From: Lineus longissimus | Lineage: Eukaryota > Nemertea > Pilidiophora > Heteronemertea > Lineidae | Reading direction: 5' to 3' | Length of the DNA stretch: 64,000 nucleotides | Assembly (NCBI RefSeq): GCF_910592395.1 | Contig: NC_088321.1 | Location: forward strand, 14,014,001 to 14,078,000 | In this document: piece by piece, positions 12,226-24,850 of the stretch | Numbering within the stretch: position 1 is the stretch's first letter | Layout of the letters: each line of letters starts with the position of its first letter | The notes under the pieces: model-generated | Seen by the model: only the letters and a program-made list of their open reading frames with translations | Told to the model about the DNA's origin: nothing | Databases searched by the model: none | Position numbers and translations under genes: made by a program

Positions 12226-13700
12226 GATTTTTTGATTGATTGGTTAGTTTGTACTTCTCACATCACTTAGTTTGTCCTGCCAGAAACACCTGCTTTCTCC
12301 ATCACAAGGTAATTGATTATCTGCAATAGGCAAAAATCTCGTAGGAAATGCGGCGCCACCTTAATTTTGAAAGACGGTGGAGCGCTTTTGCTGATGAACT
12401 TTGTGGCGACAATACAATGCTTCCTTATCCATCAAGAGAATTATGAAATATTGAATGGTCTAAAATTCATTTCGAACTCTCCTGATTTTGACGAAATGTC
12501 AAGGGTCTTTACAGAAAATACCGGTTAACATAAACTGGTTGAGGCAGTCCTGATGCTTAGGCTCCCATTATCGTCCCAAGAATATGTTATTCTCGACCAA
12601 ACAATTGATGCCTCGGGACCTACTTAATTTTTCATCAGTAAATTCATGAATACAAATTGTATCTTGAGGTCGATGTACAGGTTTTACGCATTAAAAAACA
12701 AGTTATGTTGAGGGGAACTGGGGCATAGGTAACTTTTTTTGTCTGGAGGGGGACAAAAGGCTCTTTGCGGGGCAAAGTGACACTTTTTAAAATTTGTGGG
12801 CCAAAATTACGGTCAAAAGCACAATTCTCTGGTGAGTTCTTGGGATATTCCTCCCTAGGTGTCAGGTATGGCAAATAAAAGTAATGAAAAAAATGGTCGC
12901 AAATAATCGTTGGTTTACAGTACAAGGGATATTCTGCGACTAGCCCGCTCAATCCAAGGTAGCCGGCCTTAGCATATCAGTTTGCTATGCGTATTGGATT
13001 TGAGCTAGCGGTAAGACCCAGCTGTATTTGTCGTTGCCTTAGGGAGCGATCAATGATCATTTTCACCACGATTAACTCTTTCCCAATGAAATATGCAAAT
13101 ACTTGAGAAATGGTTCATTCACAATTTAAACAGTCTGTTGATAGCATTTGATACCGCTAATGGCCTTCACTGGTTGTGTTTCGTTTCTTCACAACTTTTC
13201 CATCAATAGAAAGGATTGTTCTTTGTACTCAAGTTGCACTACAATCGACATGTTCAGATTTCTTTGCGTTTAGCATAGAGCTTTTATTAGCCAGCCGATA
13301 TTTTCAACCTGTAGGGATTTTCCTTTCATCTCGCACTGTGTCTTGATTGAGTTTGTTATAGTCCGTACAGAATTGCAGAAATCATCATTACCGCCCGTTC
13401 AATTCTTGTACACATACCACACCACCAGCACCTGGAGGTCCTACAATTAAATCATCGCCGTGACGAGTGGTTAATACCCATCGAGATCACTTCTGATTGG
13501 GTCACATGACCAATTAGGTTAACACAGTGACAATGAACGCCAGTGCTGCACAGGAAGTCTATCCTGCGAGGGTGGATTATCGCTTTGGAATAATTGTAGG
13601 GAGTTTACTGGTGTAAAATGGTCATATCAGGGAAGCTTAAGAGGCAGTCATGATACTATCAGAAATGTACACTAGCTGCCTGTGTATCTTGTTAAATAAG
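12226..13700. other. no recognised gene
   Basis: A 102-codon minus-strand frame at 12644-12952 has no motif and no splice context. Its translation is rich in Pro, Tyr and Cys without a pattern. Chance is the likeliest explanation. Confidence 0.4.
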
Positions 13701-13739
13701 ACGAGTTGGTCTACACAACGACAAGCATAATGTAAGGTA

Positions 13740-14455
13740 GAATTGGTATTACTTGGGACCTAAACATTGGATAGGCCTATTGGTCGATCATTCTGAAACA
13801 GTCCATGCAACACAAATTGAAACATGAGCAGACATTGGTCAAATGGTCAGCAAAGAAACCGGCTATTTTGTGGTAGACCAATTACAAGGCCCATTTCACA
13901 TGTTACCACGAAGCTAACATTATGTTGCCTCCTCTTAGTGCTTTTACTTTAGCCAGGAGAACAATGATCAACTGTATGTATCCAACACTGATACGTAAGG
14001 AAGCACTAGTAAAATCGTTCAATAAAGAGGCTATAGTTTGTCTTATTGGCCAATTACAAGTCCCGTTACATATCATCCTGTAGCTCTAGCGAAAAGGGCA
14101 TAAGTGAAGTGTGTGCATCCCTCACAATTGAGACATGGTTATCCATTGGCCACATTTGTGCTAAGAAGTCGTATTTTGTCGGATAGATCAATTACAAATA
14201 CTGTTTCATATCAGTTTGTGTACTTTCTGTAAACCTAACCACAAAAGCAATGGTCAAGTGTGAATACAACACCGTTGAAACATGGGTATCCATTGGTCGA
14301 TATATTATAAAAGAAGTTATATTTTGTCCTATAAGCCAATTACAACTCATGTTATATATCGCATTGTGTACTTCCTGTAACCCTAACCACAAGAGCAATG
14401 GTCAAGTGTCTGCACACAACACTTCAATGCTTATTGAACCATGTGTCAATAACAA
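13740..14455 (+). repeat. tandem array, about 140-200-bp unit, four to five copies
   Basis: 'ttattggccaattacaag' type blocks lie at about 13878, 14046, 14187 and 14333, with 'gaaacatgggtatccattgg' upstream and 'ctaaccacaaaagcaatggtc' downstream. The last two full copies (14130-14410) are most alike; the leftmost are heavily diverged. Confidence 0.8.
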
Positions 14456-14930
14456 GTGGTAAGGTTCTCAGGAATGGGTCGATGATAATATTGGTACCGG
14501 GTAATAGATTTCTCAAGATGCTGGAGATGCATGTGAAGTATGTTGTGATGGAATGGTAAAAGAGAGGTTGTGGACTTGTGCAGCTTCATATCTTCGCTCG
14601 TCAAAGAAAGTCTGCCTCTGTTCTTGTAATCAACCACATCCGAGGGAGATTCCTTGGAAGTAGCCTCAAGAAGCACAGATGACGAAAAACAACCATCTCA
14701 GCATAATGTAGTAAGAATTCCACGAGCATGCCAACCAAAACTAGGGGTTAAAATTGCCTGTATTTGAACTGACACCAACTATCGCTCGAGAACACAGCGG
14801 ATTCCGGACGACCCGCCATTCCTTGGTCGGATCAATCATCGTCGAAAATGGGGAGACAAACAGCTGACAATTAATGCGGTGTTATGGAATCATAATGATA
14901 TTGATTAACACGAGGTTGGTGGCAAGAAGG
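14456..14930. other. no recognised gene
   Basis: The 76-codon minus-strand frame at 14446-14676 has no recognisable motif. No repeat match was noticed. Confidence 0.35.
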
Positions 14931-14934
14931 AAAT

Positions 14935-15600
14935 AAGCTTCAAGACTGAATGTGTGGACTCACAATCATTTAAAGGTTAACCCCCTCCATCAGAGGATTA
15001 ATCTGCAGTTGGTTGCAGGGGGAATTCAAGCTTCAAGACTTGCTGTGTAAACTCGGAATCATTAAGAGTTTAATCCACCTCATCGGAAACCATAACTTGC
15101 AGTTGGTTTTAGGAAGAATGTTAGCTTCAAAACTAGCTATGCGGACACGGATTCATTTAGACTTTAGACCTCCTTGTCAGAGGATTAACTTGCATTTGGT
15201 TGTAGGAGGAGTATAATCATCAAGACCAGCTAGCAGCGATGTGGACACAGAATCATTTTGAATTTTAACACTTCTTATCCCAGGATTAACTTGCTGTTGG
15301 TCGCAGGAGGAATCTAAGCTGTGTGAACTCGGAATCATTTAAAGTTTTACCCTCCCTCCTGTCGAACAAGTCGGTTGCAGGAGGATTGATAGCTTCAAGA
15401 CTAGCACCATGGACTCGGAATCATTTAGAGTTTAATATTTCCCTCACAGGATCACAAAAACAATAACTTGCAGTTGGTTGCATGAGGAATATATGCATTA
15501 AGACAAGCACTGTGGACATGGAATCAGTTCACCCTTCCCATCAGAGAATTAACTTGCAGTCTGTTGCAGGAGGAATTTTCACTTCAAGGCTAGCAGTCGT
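14935..15600 (+). repeat. tandem array, about 75-110-bp unit, roughly seven copies
   Basis: Successive copies of 'agcttcaagacta', 'gtggactcggaatcattt', 'cagaggattaacttgcag' and 'ttggttgcaggaggaat'. Unit length varies through internal deletions (for example the copy near 15300-15360). Identity is roughly 75-85% by eye, so the array is old. Confidence 0.9.
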
Positions 15601-15602
15601 GG

Positions 15603-15841
15603 TCCATTAAAAGTTGACCATAGGCACCATCATTTTTGCTAGAACTTGAAATCCTAAAGCAATATAGAACACCTTCACAATGAAGTGAATACCAATAAAA
15701 CCTGGGAGGCTGATCTGTGGAGAAACAAAGAACAGACTCCCAACCTTGAAATTGGTATTCACTTCGTTTTGAAAGAGTTCTAATTTATTTAGGATTTCAA
15801 GTACTTGTCAGAATTATGGTGCCTGTGACCAACCCTTAAAT
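15603..15841. mobile_element. MITE-F foldback element, copy 1
   Basis: The whole 238-bp element is an imperfect palindrome. The left arm (from ttaaaagttgaccataggca) pairs with the reverse complement of the right arm (ending cctgtgaccaacccttaa). Shared blocks include 'ggcaccat', 'acttgaaatcctaaa' and 'gaagtgaataccaat', giving arms of about 100 bases. TTAA lies at both edges. A second copy is at 29241-29474. There is no open frame; as RNA it would form a long hairpin. Confidence 0.85.
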
Positions 15842-16054
15842 GATTATCTGTGAGCAGTACTGGATAAAGTGGATGAAAAGTTACTCTGCCCAAGAAATAC
15901 TGACTACTCCTTAGACATTTGCAGTTTTGGTTACAATTTGATAATCCTCATATTGCCACAAAGATGTAACACTCATCAATGGTCATGGCCTTGATCTCCC
16001 AATACACTGATGGTTATCATCACAACACCTCTACTACCAGATTTCTACGCCGGG

Positions 16055-16536
16055 TCGATTTGTTTACATCAGAAGAGTTGATGACGCAGAGCCTTTTAAC
16101 CACCTGTGATGTGGAGTGAACGGAGCCGATCGGTGGGTTGATTGGGCTGCGGGGGACCAGTCAGTGATTATTGGTAGATCAGTGCTGTAATGTATAGAAA
16201 TGATTGGTGGAAATCTTCAACAAGGCAAGCAATGTAATGACATAGCACTACGATTCTGTTTTGACTGTAGAAAACTAAATCTGGACACATACAAATTGTT
16301 TTACCTTTCCAAATTTGTAGCTCTGTCAATTTGTTAACTTCAAGTTGTTTACACCTGGAAAAATCCTTACAAAGCTCGGATTGCAATTGTGTGCCATGTC
16401 GATTTGTTTACATCAGGAGTTGATGACGCAGAGCCTATTAACCACCTGTGATGTGGAAATGAACAGAGTGTATCAGAGTGTTGATTGGGCTGCGGGGGAC
16501 CAGTCAGTGGTAGTTGGTAGATCGGTGCAGTAATGG
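16055..16536 (+). repeat. direct duplication of about 140 bp, 343 bp apart
   Basis: 'gtcgatttgtttacatcag' is at 16055 and 16398. Both copies continue through 'gatgacgcagagcc', 'aaccacctgtgatgtgga' and 'gattgggctgcgggggacc' to 'gtgcagtaatg'. The spacer shows no further duplication. Short minus-strand frames here (95 and 103 codons at 16367-16784) have no motif. Confidence 0.9.
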
Positions 16537-17190
16537 AGGTGGATTGGCAACAGTCTAAGGGTGCCCATCTCAAGCATGAAAACAAGCCTTGACTTGGAAT
16601 CCACAAGGGAAAAGAAACAGGGAGGCCAAAAAACACCTGGGAGCGAGATACCATTACAGCTGGGAGACTGATGGGGAATAGTTGGAAAGGAATCGATAAG
16701 CTGGCAAGGAGGCATATTTGTGGATAGGATGGTCTTAAGAATAGTATACATAGTTACGAGTGCATTTCCTATCCACAGAGTCAAGGCTGTGTGAGATTAT
16801 TTTTCATCACTGAACAATGCACATTCCCATGTCATGAATGATCAGTTAAACGAACAGTGGATTGTCCCTTCGAATGATTGGCAGGAAAGGTACTGGTCCC
16901 GTCAGATTAATACACTAATGAAAAAAGGCTTACTGGCACTGCCACATTAATGGATTGATGAAAAACGTGATGCCTTTGGTAAAGACAGTATATCAAATCC
17001 AGCTTAGTTATGATTGAACACGTTAGGATTTTGCATTATACAGGGTAGTACAAAATTGTAGTTGATACAGTAATGAGTTCCTGATCTTTTGCCATAAACT
17101 ACAGAAAGAAATATTATAGTATTGTATATGTAGGATTATCTATTGGCCTGCTTGCTTCGTAACGCATTACCATTTGTCTTAATTGATCCT
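16537..17190. other. no recognised gene or repeat
   Basis: Nothing distinctive beyond short chance frames. Confidence 0.35.
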
Positions 17191-17191
17191 A

Positions 17192-17272
17192 ATGGTGATA
17201 GTCGAGTGGTTTAAGCGGCTGCCGTGTGCCTTGGAGGTCAAAGGTTCAAGACCTGTTGGTAATTCCTTCTGA
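17192..17272 (+). mobile_element. tRNA-derived (SINE-head-like) sequence
   Basis: A good RNA polymerase III A box (tagtcgagtggtttaagcgg, starting 17199) and a perfect B box (ggttcaagacc, 17243-17253) are spaced as in a tRNA of Leu/Ser type. The acceptor and anticodon stems do not pair, so this is a tRNA pseudogene or the head of a SINE rather than a working tRNA. Confidence 0.6.
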
Positions 17273-17759
17273 TTCATGGTACGTGGCATTGTGAGGTAGT
17301 TTGGAAGTGAAGACAACTCTGGCTGGCCCTTTAGTAAGGTAGACAATCAAAACAAACACATTTTACCTTATACCAGTGTTACATGACAATACAATAGCTA
17401 CAACTTGAACTGAAGTAGGAAAATGACTTTGAGTCCTGTCTCAAATGAAGGATTGTTCAAATATATGAAAAAGCCACACATCTTACCATTGCCCCTTAGA
17501 CATTTTGATGCAAATAATCTCTTTCTAAATATCCCTCTTTTCCGCAAGTCCAACAAAGCCAGATGTCTACACGATCATCAGACGCCGTAATCGACAGATA
17601 TCAGCCAACATCTCATCAGCTTGTTTCAATTTGCCAACCGACGATCCAAAGTTGTCGCCGCGAGCCATGACATCATCAAACCTCATTACGAGCAACCCAT
17701 TTGCATATATATTGCATGCGAGATATTATCTTCTTGTTCCTCTTTGCTGTCGCTTTATT
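17273..17759. other. possible SINE body, otherwise unrecognised
   Basis: Directly downstream of the tRNA-like head. No second copy of this body was seen in the window, so its end cannot be placed. Confidence 0.3.
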
Positions 17760-18620
17760 AAGTTCAAGGTATTGGTGTACAGTATTCCCTCGGGCTCCGT
17801 AATCATATTAAAAAGCTATTACTACTAGTTTTTGTGGCCTCAGTTGGTAATATTACATTTTTGGAGGTAAAAAAGGTTTCAGATCAGAGTATTTGTGGCT
17901 CTATTATATTCTTAGACACTGCATTTGAGTTTAGCTCAACGAATTGGGTATATATACGAATTCCCTCAGGATCGGTAATCATATGAAAACCGCATTCTCT
18001 TGGGGTTTTTTGCCCTCATTAAGTATTTACAAGCCATATACCTGGGAAATAATAATTGGAAAAAAGCTTAACAATGTTTCTGGTTCTTACATTCCTAAAT
18101 GTTTCCTGTGTCTATGTACAGATATTGGTTTACATGTCGATAATCACAGTAATCACATCAACAACCTGTTTTTGACATCATTAAATGCAAATTTGATATT
18201 TTTTAACTATAGTCAGTTGAGCAATTGCTCCAACCGTTGCTCTTTGATTCTTACGTTTTGTTTGTTTTTGTTTTTGGTTTAGTAATTGATATCCAGTAGT
18301 CAGGAGCGGTTCCAGGACCCGGAAGGACAGGGGGTGTGCACTGCATTTCTCATTAAAACTTCTGATGTGTTCCAAAGTACAAGGTCTCATAATCATCATG
18401 GTTCAAATATTTTGGTGAATAAGCTCTGGCAGTTACATTCTAAATGATGCATGTCTTGTGACCAAGGTATTAGTATACAAATTCCTTTGGGAGCCTGGTA
18501 ATCTTATTAAAAACCTATCAACTGAGAATGATGTTTTTTCTTCTCTTTCAATAATTGGAAAATAGATTAAGCTTAATTTCATCAGTGTGTGATTGTTTTT
18601 ACATTCTCAAGTGATGCAGT
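17760..18620 (+). repeat. three diverged copies of a repeat unit
   Basis: 'ttccctcgggctccgtaatcatat' type blocks lie at about 17787, 17963 and 18491. A second block, 'aataattggaaaa..gcttaa...acattc', follows at about 18051 and 18551. The first two are about 175 bp apart and the third about 525 bp farther on. The 112-codon frame at 17944-18282 lies inside this repeat and shows no domain. Confidence 0.65.
18300..18400 (+). repeat. dispersed repeat also present at 56.05 kb
   Basis: 'gtgcactgcatttctcatta' followed by 'tgtgttccaaa' matches sequence at 56054-56102. Upstream here reads 'gcggttccaggacccggaag', a phrase of the kind often seen at the ends of short interspersed elements. Boundaries are not resolved. 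Confidence 0.5.
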
Positions 18621-18720
18621 GCGCTGAAGACGGTAGTGTAACTAACTTTGGAGCTACTATGATCTTCTGCTAAAATCTCTGTGGGCACTCAAAAAAGTTA
18701 CACAGTTCAGAAAAACACGG

Positions 18721-18795
18721 AACCTAGCTAGCTCAACGGGAAGAGCAGTAGACACCGCCAATCCAAAGATCTCTGATTTGAATCCGAATCTGGAC
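18721..18795 (+). mobile_element. degenerate tRNA-derived sequence
   Basis: A-box-like tagctcaacgggaagagc (from 18729) matches the D-arm of many tRNAs. A B-box-like gatttgaatcc (18775-18785) is one base off GGTTCGAATCC at two positions. Stems do not close into a cloverleaf. Probably the head of an old SINE. Confidence 0.5.
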
Positions 18796-18949
18796 AACTT
18801 GATATGTTCTGTATTTGTTTCATCGTTTCTTAACATGACCTGAGCTTGGTCATGTTGACTTGGATTTATCACTGTCTCTTTGGAGCGATCGTTTCTGCAC
18901 GCACAATGTGTGCTCAACTACTATTTAACGTGGTCATCACAATCAACAT

Positions 18950-19300
18950 TACACCAGGGCTGGATTTTTTTTCTTTTAAACACGTTTAGCTTTACCGGAG
19001 TCCTTAAGTCTGAACACACAAAATGTTAATGGAATTAACTGAAGGAGATAGCATATTTAGGGATGCTTTGATGTAACCGTTTGGGAAAACATGACTTTGG
19101 TGCTTTTGAGCAACCGGGCCCAGGCTGGGTTGTTCAAAACCACGCTTAGCTTTATCGGAGTCATCATGTCTTATCTTGAAAATTTCTGATGGGATTAACT
19201 GAAAGAGATAATATCTTTAGGGCTACTTAACATAACCATTTGCAAATGGTTAGAGATAATGTACATTTTGTGCTTAAAAACACCAGGCCTAGTTTGTATA
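18950..19300 (+). repeat. tandem duplication, about 175-bp unit
   Basis: 'cgtttagctttaccggagtc' at about 18983 and 'cgcttagctttatcggagtc' at about 19143 start two copies sharing 'gaattaactgaaggagata', 'tttagg' and 'ttggtgctttt' blocks. The junction carries 'gggttgttcaaaac', the same 12-mer as the hairpin at 198-251. Confidence 0.8.
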
Positions 19301-20420
19301 TCAAGTGGCATATCACTACAAAGTGCCCTATACTGCTTTGACTGCACCAACCACATTTTCAGCTAAATCATGCGATGATATGACCCATGCATCAAAGGGT
19401 GACTGTCACCAGCATACTTCAAACTCCCCACTCGATCAGGACGACTATAATATCAACACGACCTGCCGACCCTAAAATCAATCATCCAATCATTACCCAG
19501 CTTTCGGGATCTACACAAATGCCAAACGCAACTATGACAAATATCGTGGATCGATCGAACGGATTGGAGCGCGATTGTCTGTCATTTTGTGATGTTAATA
19601 CCAAATGATCAGGTCGAGATGGTTGGCGTAGAAATGTGGATTTGGATGACTTATGTGGCTTAAAGAGGCCATGGCAATGATGAGTGGGCATAAAGTAAAT
19701 AGTGGAGGGACTGGTGTACTTGCAAAGGTGATATTGTTTATCAGCTTGGAGCATCACGATGTAAGATGTTCTGCCATTTGGGAGGATATCTAGCCATGTA
19801 GTGATTTCACAAGAACAAGTGGAGATTTCAAGCAGTAAAGCAACCAATGTCATTTAATTTCATAGCATTGAAATGAACATTTAAACCTTTCGTGAGTTTG
19901 TCTCCTGTAAACAGATACAGGTACGGTTGGAAGCCAGATGGAAGCAATAGATTCAAGGAAGAAATACAGAGCACATTACACACCAGGCAACATCTCCTAC
20001 TACAAGGCGACCAGAACAAGTGACCACACCAGTACTGTGGCTTAGTTCTAAACAGGGGTAGCCTTCCTCATGCCAGCCAATCTTCTGGTAAGCATAACTC
20101 TTTGGACGTTTAAGGGTGAAAATCAGGACATGGAACAGACTATACAGTAGCAAGATGCCCCGTTTCCTTTCCGTACAAGCAAGCAACTGATGTTACTTGA
20201 TGCTAGACCATTGGGAATGAATAAGAAGACATTTCATGAGCCTATCTTCTTGTAATAAGATATTCGTACTGCCAGAAGCCAGGTGGAAGATCGATACGTC
20301 AATGTAGGAGCAGAATAAGCTTCGTCTCTGAATCTGAATATCATACAGAGCTTAGCAAGAATCTGGTGTTGTTCGAAGAATATCACTGGAAGACCATGTA
20401 GGAGGGAGATCTTAACGAAT
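19301..20420. other. no recognised gene
   Basis: A 123-codon minus-strand frame (19482-19853) is the largest here. Its translation (many Thr, Ser, Cys, His; no motif) overlaps a plus-strand frame and lacks splice context. Confidence 0.35.
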
Positions 20421-20516
20421 TAAGAAGTTTTTCTGCGCTTGGTCCCTTTCTTTGGAACCTGCTGGCCCATATCAGGATAATTCTGTCTAAAGACTTGCTG
20501 TTCTTGAAATCACAAG
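20421..20516 (+). pseudogene. non-LTR retrotransposon reverse-transcriptase C-terminal remnant
   Basis: The forward frame reads R-S-F-S-A-L-G-P-F-L-W-N-L-L-A-H-I-R...S-K-D-L-L-F-L-K-S, matching the C-terminal pattern 'R.FS..AP.LWN.LP..IR..S...FKS.LK' of CR1/L2/Jockey-type elements. Stops flank it closely upstream and no polymerase core is nearby. It is independent of the fragments at 2584 and 29591, and different enough to be another element or an older copy. Confidence 0.6.
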
Positions 20517-23060
20517 TACCCCAGTGGCCATTAGTGTTTAGCAGATATGCTATTGATTCAGAAACAATGAGGAAATACCCTAATCTAAGGTGAGAAAAGA
20601 GATATGTGTAGTGGGGGAGGGGTGATGACTACAAGTAGATGCAGTATTATAATGTGCTTAACGAGTAATAATGAGTGAACTTGTGGAAAACCCCGGTGCA
20701 GTTGATGATGTAGAACGCAAAAAGGGAGTCACCTCGCAGTCGGGAGTCGCATGGCTGCTGATCTCTATTGTCACGAACAGAATTCAAATGAAATGTCACC
20801 AGTTGTTCCTGTTGGCTTGGTCCCTTGTCACCAGGTCAGCACTTGTCACAAGAAGCCAGGTATTGGTTAAAGCATGTTCCTTGTCACCAGAAACCTAGAG
20901 CTGCGTACGGAAAAAAATATGCCTTAGTCCACCAGGAATGGTGGATTAATGATGAAACCAGATATAGGAAGAGCGAGCACAGATATATCCGATAAAGAAA
21001 CTTGAGTAGGGAACTTTTTCTCGAAGATGTGCGTTTACGAGATCTGGCCTATACAATTCCTTTATGAGCACCATTTGCAGGGCTACAGGATGCTAAGATG
21101 GAGAAAGCTACGGACATATCACACACAGTAGAATTTATTATTTCGATATAATTACTGAACATTTTTATGAAGGAGGTTGACTCGGCCAATAAGTGTATTT
21201 ATTTTATTCGGACAACATACCAAAAAAGAAGATTGAGAAGTAATTTGTTGGTGAATTATGTTTCTCTGACCTTGTTAGCTTCCAGCATAATAGTAGTCCT
21301 TGAAACCCCCAGAGCCCTTAAGCTAAAAGGATTTACCATGGGAAAGTAGATTGACGATGCTACTGGATAATGGAAGATCAGATGCTTTTCTTTTTTGTCT
21401 CTTCGAAATCTAGGCGGACAACTATAACAATTCCGTGTTGTAACAGAGGAACGTTTCAGCACCATGAAGCAAGATGTTCTTTTCTTAGCAGGCAATGTCA
21501 CCTGATCCGAGGACCAAAAGTCAATAAAGGAACATGACCCAGTGATGTGCTATATCGTGATTCACGTCCCCAGCCTTGTCTTCCAATAGGTTGCTGCCCG
21601 TAACAGATTCCCTTGTGCAGGATATACAGATACAGGACATACTACCTGTTCTGAGTCCCCAAAGGATTTAATGCAAAGGAGAGTGCTTGACTTCTGGTAT
21701 TTAGTTGGAGAGGCCACACTGCCAACTCCAGTGTACAAGAAAACAGAAAACAGAAGACGATGCAAGAACTCAGCAATGAGAACAGATGTTTTGTTTGTTA
21801 AAGATATGGCAAAGCACCAAGGGTTTATGATGCAATGTAAATTGTCGGTACCCCCCCCCCCCTCCCCTCTGGCGCACTCTCAAAGCAAATACAGAAGTTT
21901 TGGCAAATACTTTATCGTCGTAGCACCATCAATTCGTGTTGCATAGAATGCCAGCTTACCAGCGGTGAGCGTCAAGTTTGGCATGCAACTCCCAAGACCC
22001 CTGCACCTAAAAGGGTTAGCAGAGAAAAGCAGCTTGCCGATGTCTTGAGATGTCTTGAGATACCAGGACATCAGGTGGGAACAAAATCAATATCCGAACA
22101 CGAGCAAGGAGTGTGTTTTGTCCGCGAATCCTGTTCTGCAATCAGAAAATCCTCTCTCTCATTATTGGTTGATGGAATGTCGTGGGTTGGAGCTGGGTTG
22201 GATTTGGTGACTTGTTTCACTGGGCATACTGGGTGGGGCTTCGGTGATGTCAGGTGAACTGGTATGGTGATGGAGGTTGGAATCAGTGGTCGTTATGGTC
22301 AGTGACACTGGGATATCAGACTTGGACTCCTTAGAAATATTAAAGGACAAAAGCTCTAATGTTAGGACTCGAGGTGTGGGATCCAAACAGGTCAAACTCA
22401 ATCCCAATGTAGTTAGGATTGTGAAACACATTGATGTTAATGGACGACCCCTTAATAACCATGACAACAATACCATCCCTCCCCACTTCCCTTGGACATC
22501 GACATCATATTACAAGTAGCTCCCTTTTGTATTGGTAGCATATCCATGTTTCTTCTTCTTTTGCTATGATTTGATTACAAGACACTTAGACTGATGGACG
22601 TAGAATGAGATGGCACTTGTCTGGATTCCCTATAGAGCAGATTTGGACTTCAATGAATACAGTTGCAGAGATGAATAGCACAAAGGGCCCACCTCTTTAT
22701 GTTTAGCCAGCATATGGGTCTTGGGAAGCAGCTAAGAAGTTAAGAGGACCTCACGATGTACATGAGCCGATGTATGAAGGGCAAATTGCGAATCATCTGT
22801 TCTTCCTTGTGTAGGGTTCCTCCACAATGCCTTCACCTAATTACTGTTACATTCATTTTATATTAGCAGCATCCCATCACTCTTGCATAGGATCAGAACT
22901 CTATTTATTGATGTAGTTGTTCCGTTCCACTTTCGTCAAATCATGCGTTATAGAGTAATTCTATTCCGCTATCGTAACAGAAAATGAGAAGCTACATCAG
23001 ATTAGGAATTTTATATCACGGTCATGAAAGTAAAGGTATATAAACATGTTAAAGCTAATG
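20517..23060. other. no recognised gene; possible very old duplication and a poly-C run
   Basis: A weak similarity links 21300-21355 and 21985-22045 (ccccagagccc..aagctaaaaggatt versus ctcccaagacccctgcacctaaaagg), suggesting an old duplication of about 680 bp. A run of 12 C lies at 21851-21862. Open frames up to 104 codons (22162-22476 minus) have no motif. Confidence 0.35.
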
Positions 23061-23067
23061 ATGACGC

Positions 23068-23132
23068 TAACGACGACCACGACCACGACCACGACAACGA
23101 CAACGACAACGACAACAACAACAACAACAAAC
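23068..23132 (+). repeat. (GAC)n/(AAC)n triplet microsatellite
   Basis: An interrupted run shifting from gac/cac units through gacaac to a pure aac tract; a typical compound microsatellite. Confidence 0.9.
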
Positions 23133-23703
23133 AACATAGTCTTCTCGGATTTCAATGTTATATTGTTATTTCTAGTGAAAAGGGCATATATTTAATATAA
23201 TTGTCATTCTTTAACGTTATCAGTTTATTGGTGATGCTTCATGGTAAACACCCGATATTGAATTCTGTGTGCAGTTCCAAGTAGTATATCTTGATAACTG
23301 TGCATCATTCAGAGAAAATTATCCCTTGTAAATAACCCTGAGAACGCTCAAAGTATCTACTTTGCATGACTTTTTAAACTTTTATGCTCATTATAAAAAA
23401 TGAGCTGATGTGCAAAGCAGACAGAGGTATCATGTGTAATACATCATCAGTTTTCGTTATTTCCGACAAAAACTTTCTGCTCGAGGATAAAGGGAAGCTG
23501 CCGGATTAGGCTTCTCGAGTTATCCAGAGAGGATCGCTCCAAGCACGGACGGAAAAACATGGCAAACGCACCTGAATGGCGGGCCGGCGATGGCGAGTAA
23601 TGTTACATATGGCGGGAATTAGCTGATTTTTCCGCTTTGGGACTGAATCGGAGATGTGTGATCTTTTGACATTTTGTGTATAATGAATGCTTGGTACTGT
23701 TGA

Positions 23704-24120
23704 TGTCCTGGTTTAAGGTGGCAAATAGGTTAACTGATTTCTGGAAGTCCTAAGAGTCTTAGAGTGTACTGGTATAGAAGGAAGGAGAGGTTGGGGTCTA
23801 AGGAGCAAGGGTTTCAGAATTACATCGAAGGAAGAAGGGGCAGGGGATCTAAAATAAGTAGATACTCTCGATGACCTTGTCTATGGTGGCAAATAGGTTT
23901 ACTGATATCTGGAAGTCCTAAGAGTCTCGGAGTCATATAGGAGGAAGGATCAGGGGCTGGTGATCTCAGGGTCAAGGGTGTCAAAAACACATTTAGGGAT
24001 AGAGGAGCAATGGATCAAAAAGTATTATTGTTCGTGTGTTGGTTAAAGATGGCCAATAGCTACATATGAACTACATCAGTAGGGGGAGGGGAGGGGGGTT
24101 GCAGCGATCTTAGTGGAGAT
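23704..24120 (+). repeat. tandem duplication, about 180-bp unit, 2.3 copies
   Basis: 'ggtggcaaataggttaactgat' at about 23718 and 'ggtggcaaataggtttactgat' at about 23886, both followed by 'ctggaagtcctaagagtct' and purine-rich sequence. A degenerate third start (gatggccaatagct) lies at about 24048. The purine-rich strand (gaaggaaggagagg-like) is shared by all copies. Confidence 0.85.
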
Positions 24121-24344
24121 AGGCGATGTTTATGTCCTTGTACTGTTATAAATTCTTTCATGAGCGTCTCATCTTGTTGATGTTGACATGTTACGACAAA
24201 TAAAAAAAAAGTTCACCTCATACCCCACAACAGTAAGGACATTTACTAATGCCCTGCCTTTTTGCGTGTACTAAATGAAGGAGTTGTAAGATGATATCAT
24301 ATGAAGAGAAGCACTTGTCTTCAGCCTAACCAATAGAGCATTAA

Positions 24345-24850
24345 CGATCAAGAATTGTCAGAACCTCGAGTGATTTTATGGCCATCTTAATGTCTAGGAG
24401 TGGATAAACAGACAGACCACGAGTATTTAATGAGTGGGCATTGGTTGATCTCAATTACTGCTCATGTCGTAGGAGCTATCTGGAGAAAACATTGGCAATA
24501 AACAAGAGATGCTGGATAAAAACACTGGATATTAACCTCTAGTGAGGGATTCTAGAGTTTAGAGCGAAGCCATCATAACTCAAAGTTAGGACTACATTTG
24601 TAGCTGTTTCAGAAACTTGGCAAATAAAGCTTTGCTGCCATGAAAAACTGAGCAGTAAATGCTATGCTGTCTACCCACTAACCAATAGATAAGCATGAAA
24701 AAAACTGTCCTACTCACCGTCCCTTAGTGATTTTATGGCCATAAACAGACAGACCACGAGTATTTGATGAGTGGGCAATGATTGTGTCTCAATAATGCTC
24801 TTGTCGTGGGAGCTATCTGGAGAAAACATTTGCCATAAACAAGAGATGTT
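24345..24850 (+). repeat. direct duplication of about 130 bp, about 355 bp apart
   Basis: 'gtgattttatggccat' is at about 24370 and 24725. Both are followed by 'aaacagacagaccacgagtatt', 'gatgagtgggca' and 'gagctatctggagaaaacat'. The right-hand copy leads straight into the 32-bp minisatellite, whose first unit (aaacaagagatgctggataaaa) is also present once after the left copy at 24503. The minisatellite therefore grew from the end of this unit. Confidence 0.85.

Noticed and set aside
17192-17272. Functional tRNA-Leu/Ser gene
   Set aside because: A and B boxes are good, but acceptor and anticodon stems do not pair; treated as tRNA-derived.
19482-19853. 123-codon minus-strand frame as a gene
   Set aside because: No motif, overlapping opposite-strand frame, no splice sites, and length within chance expectation.
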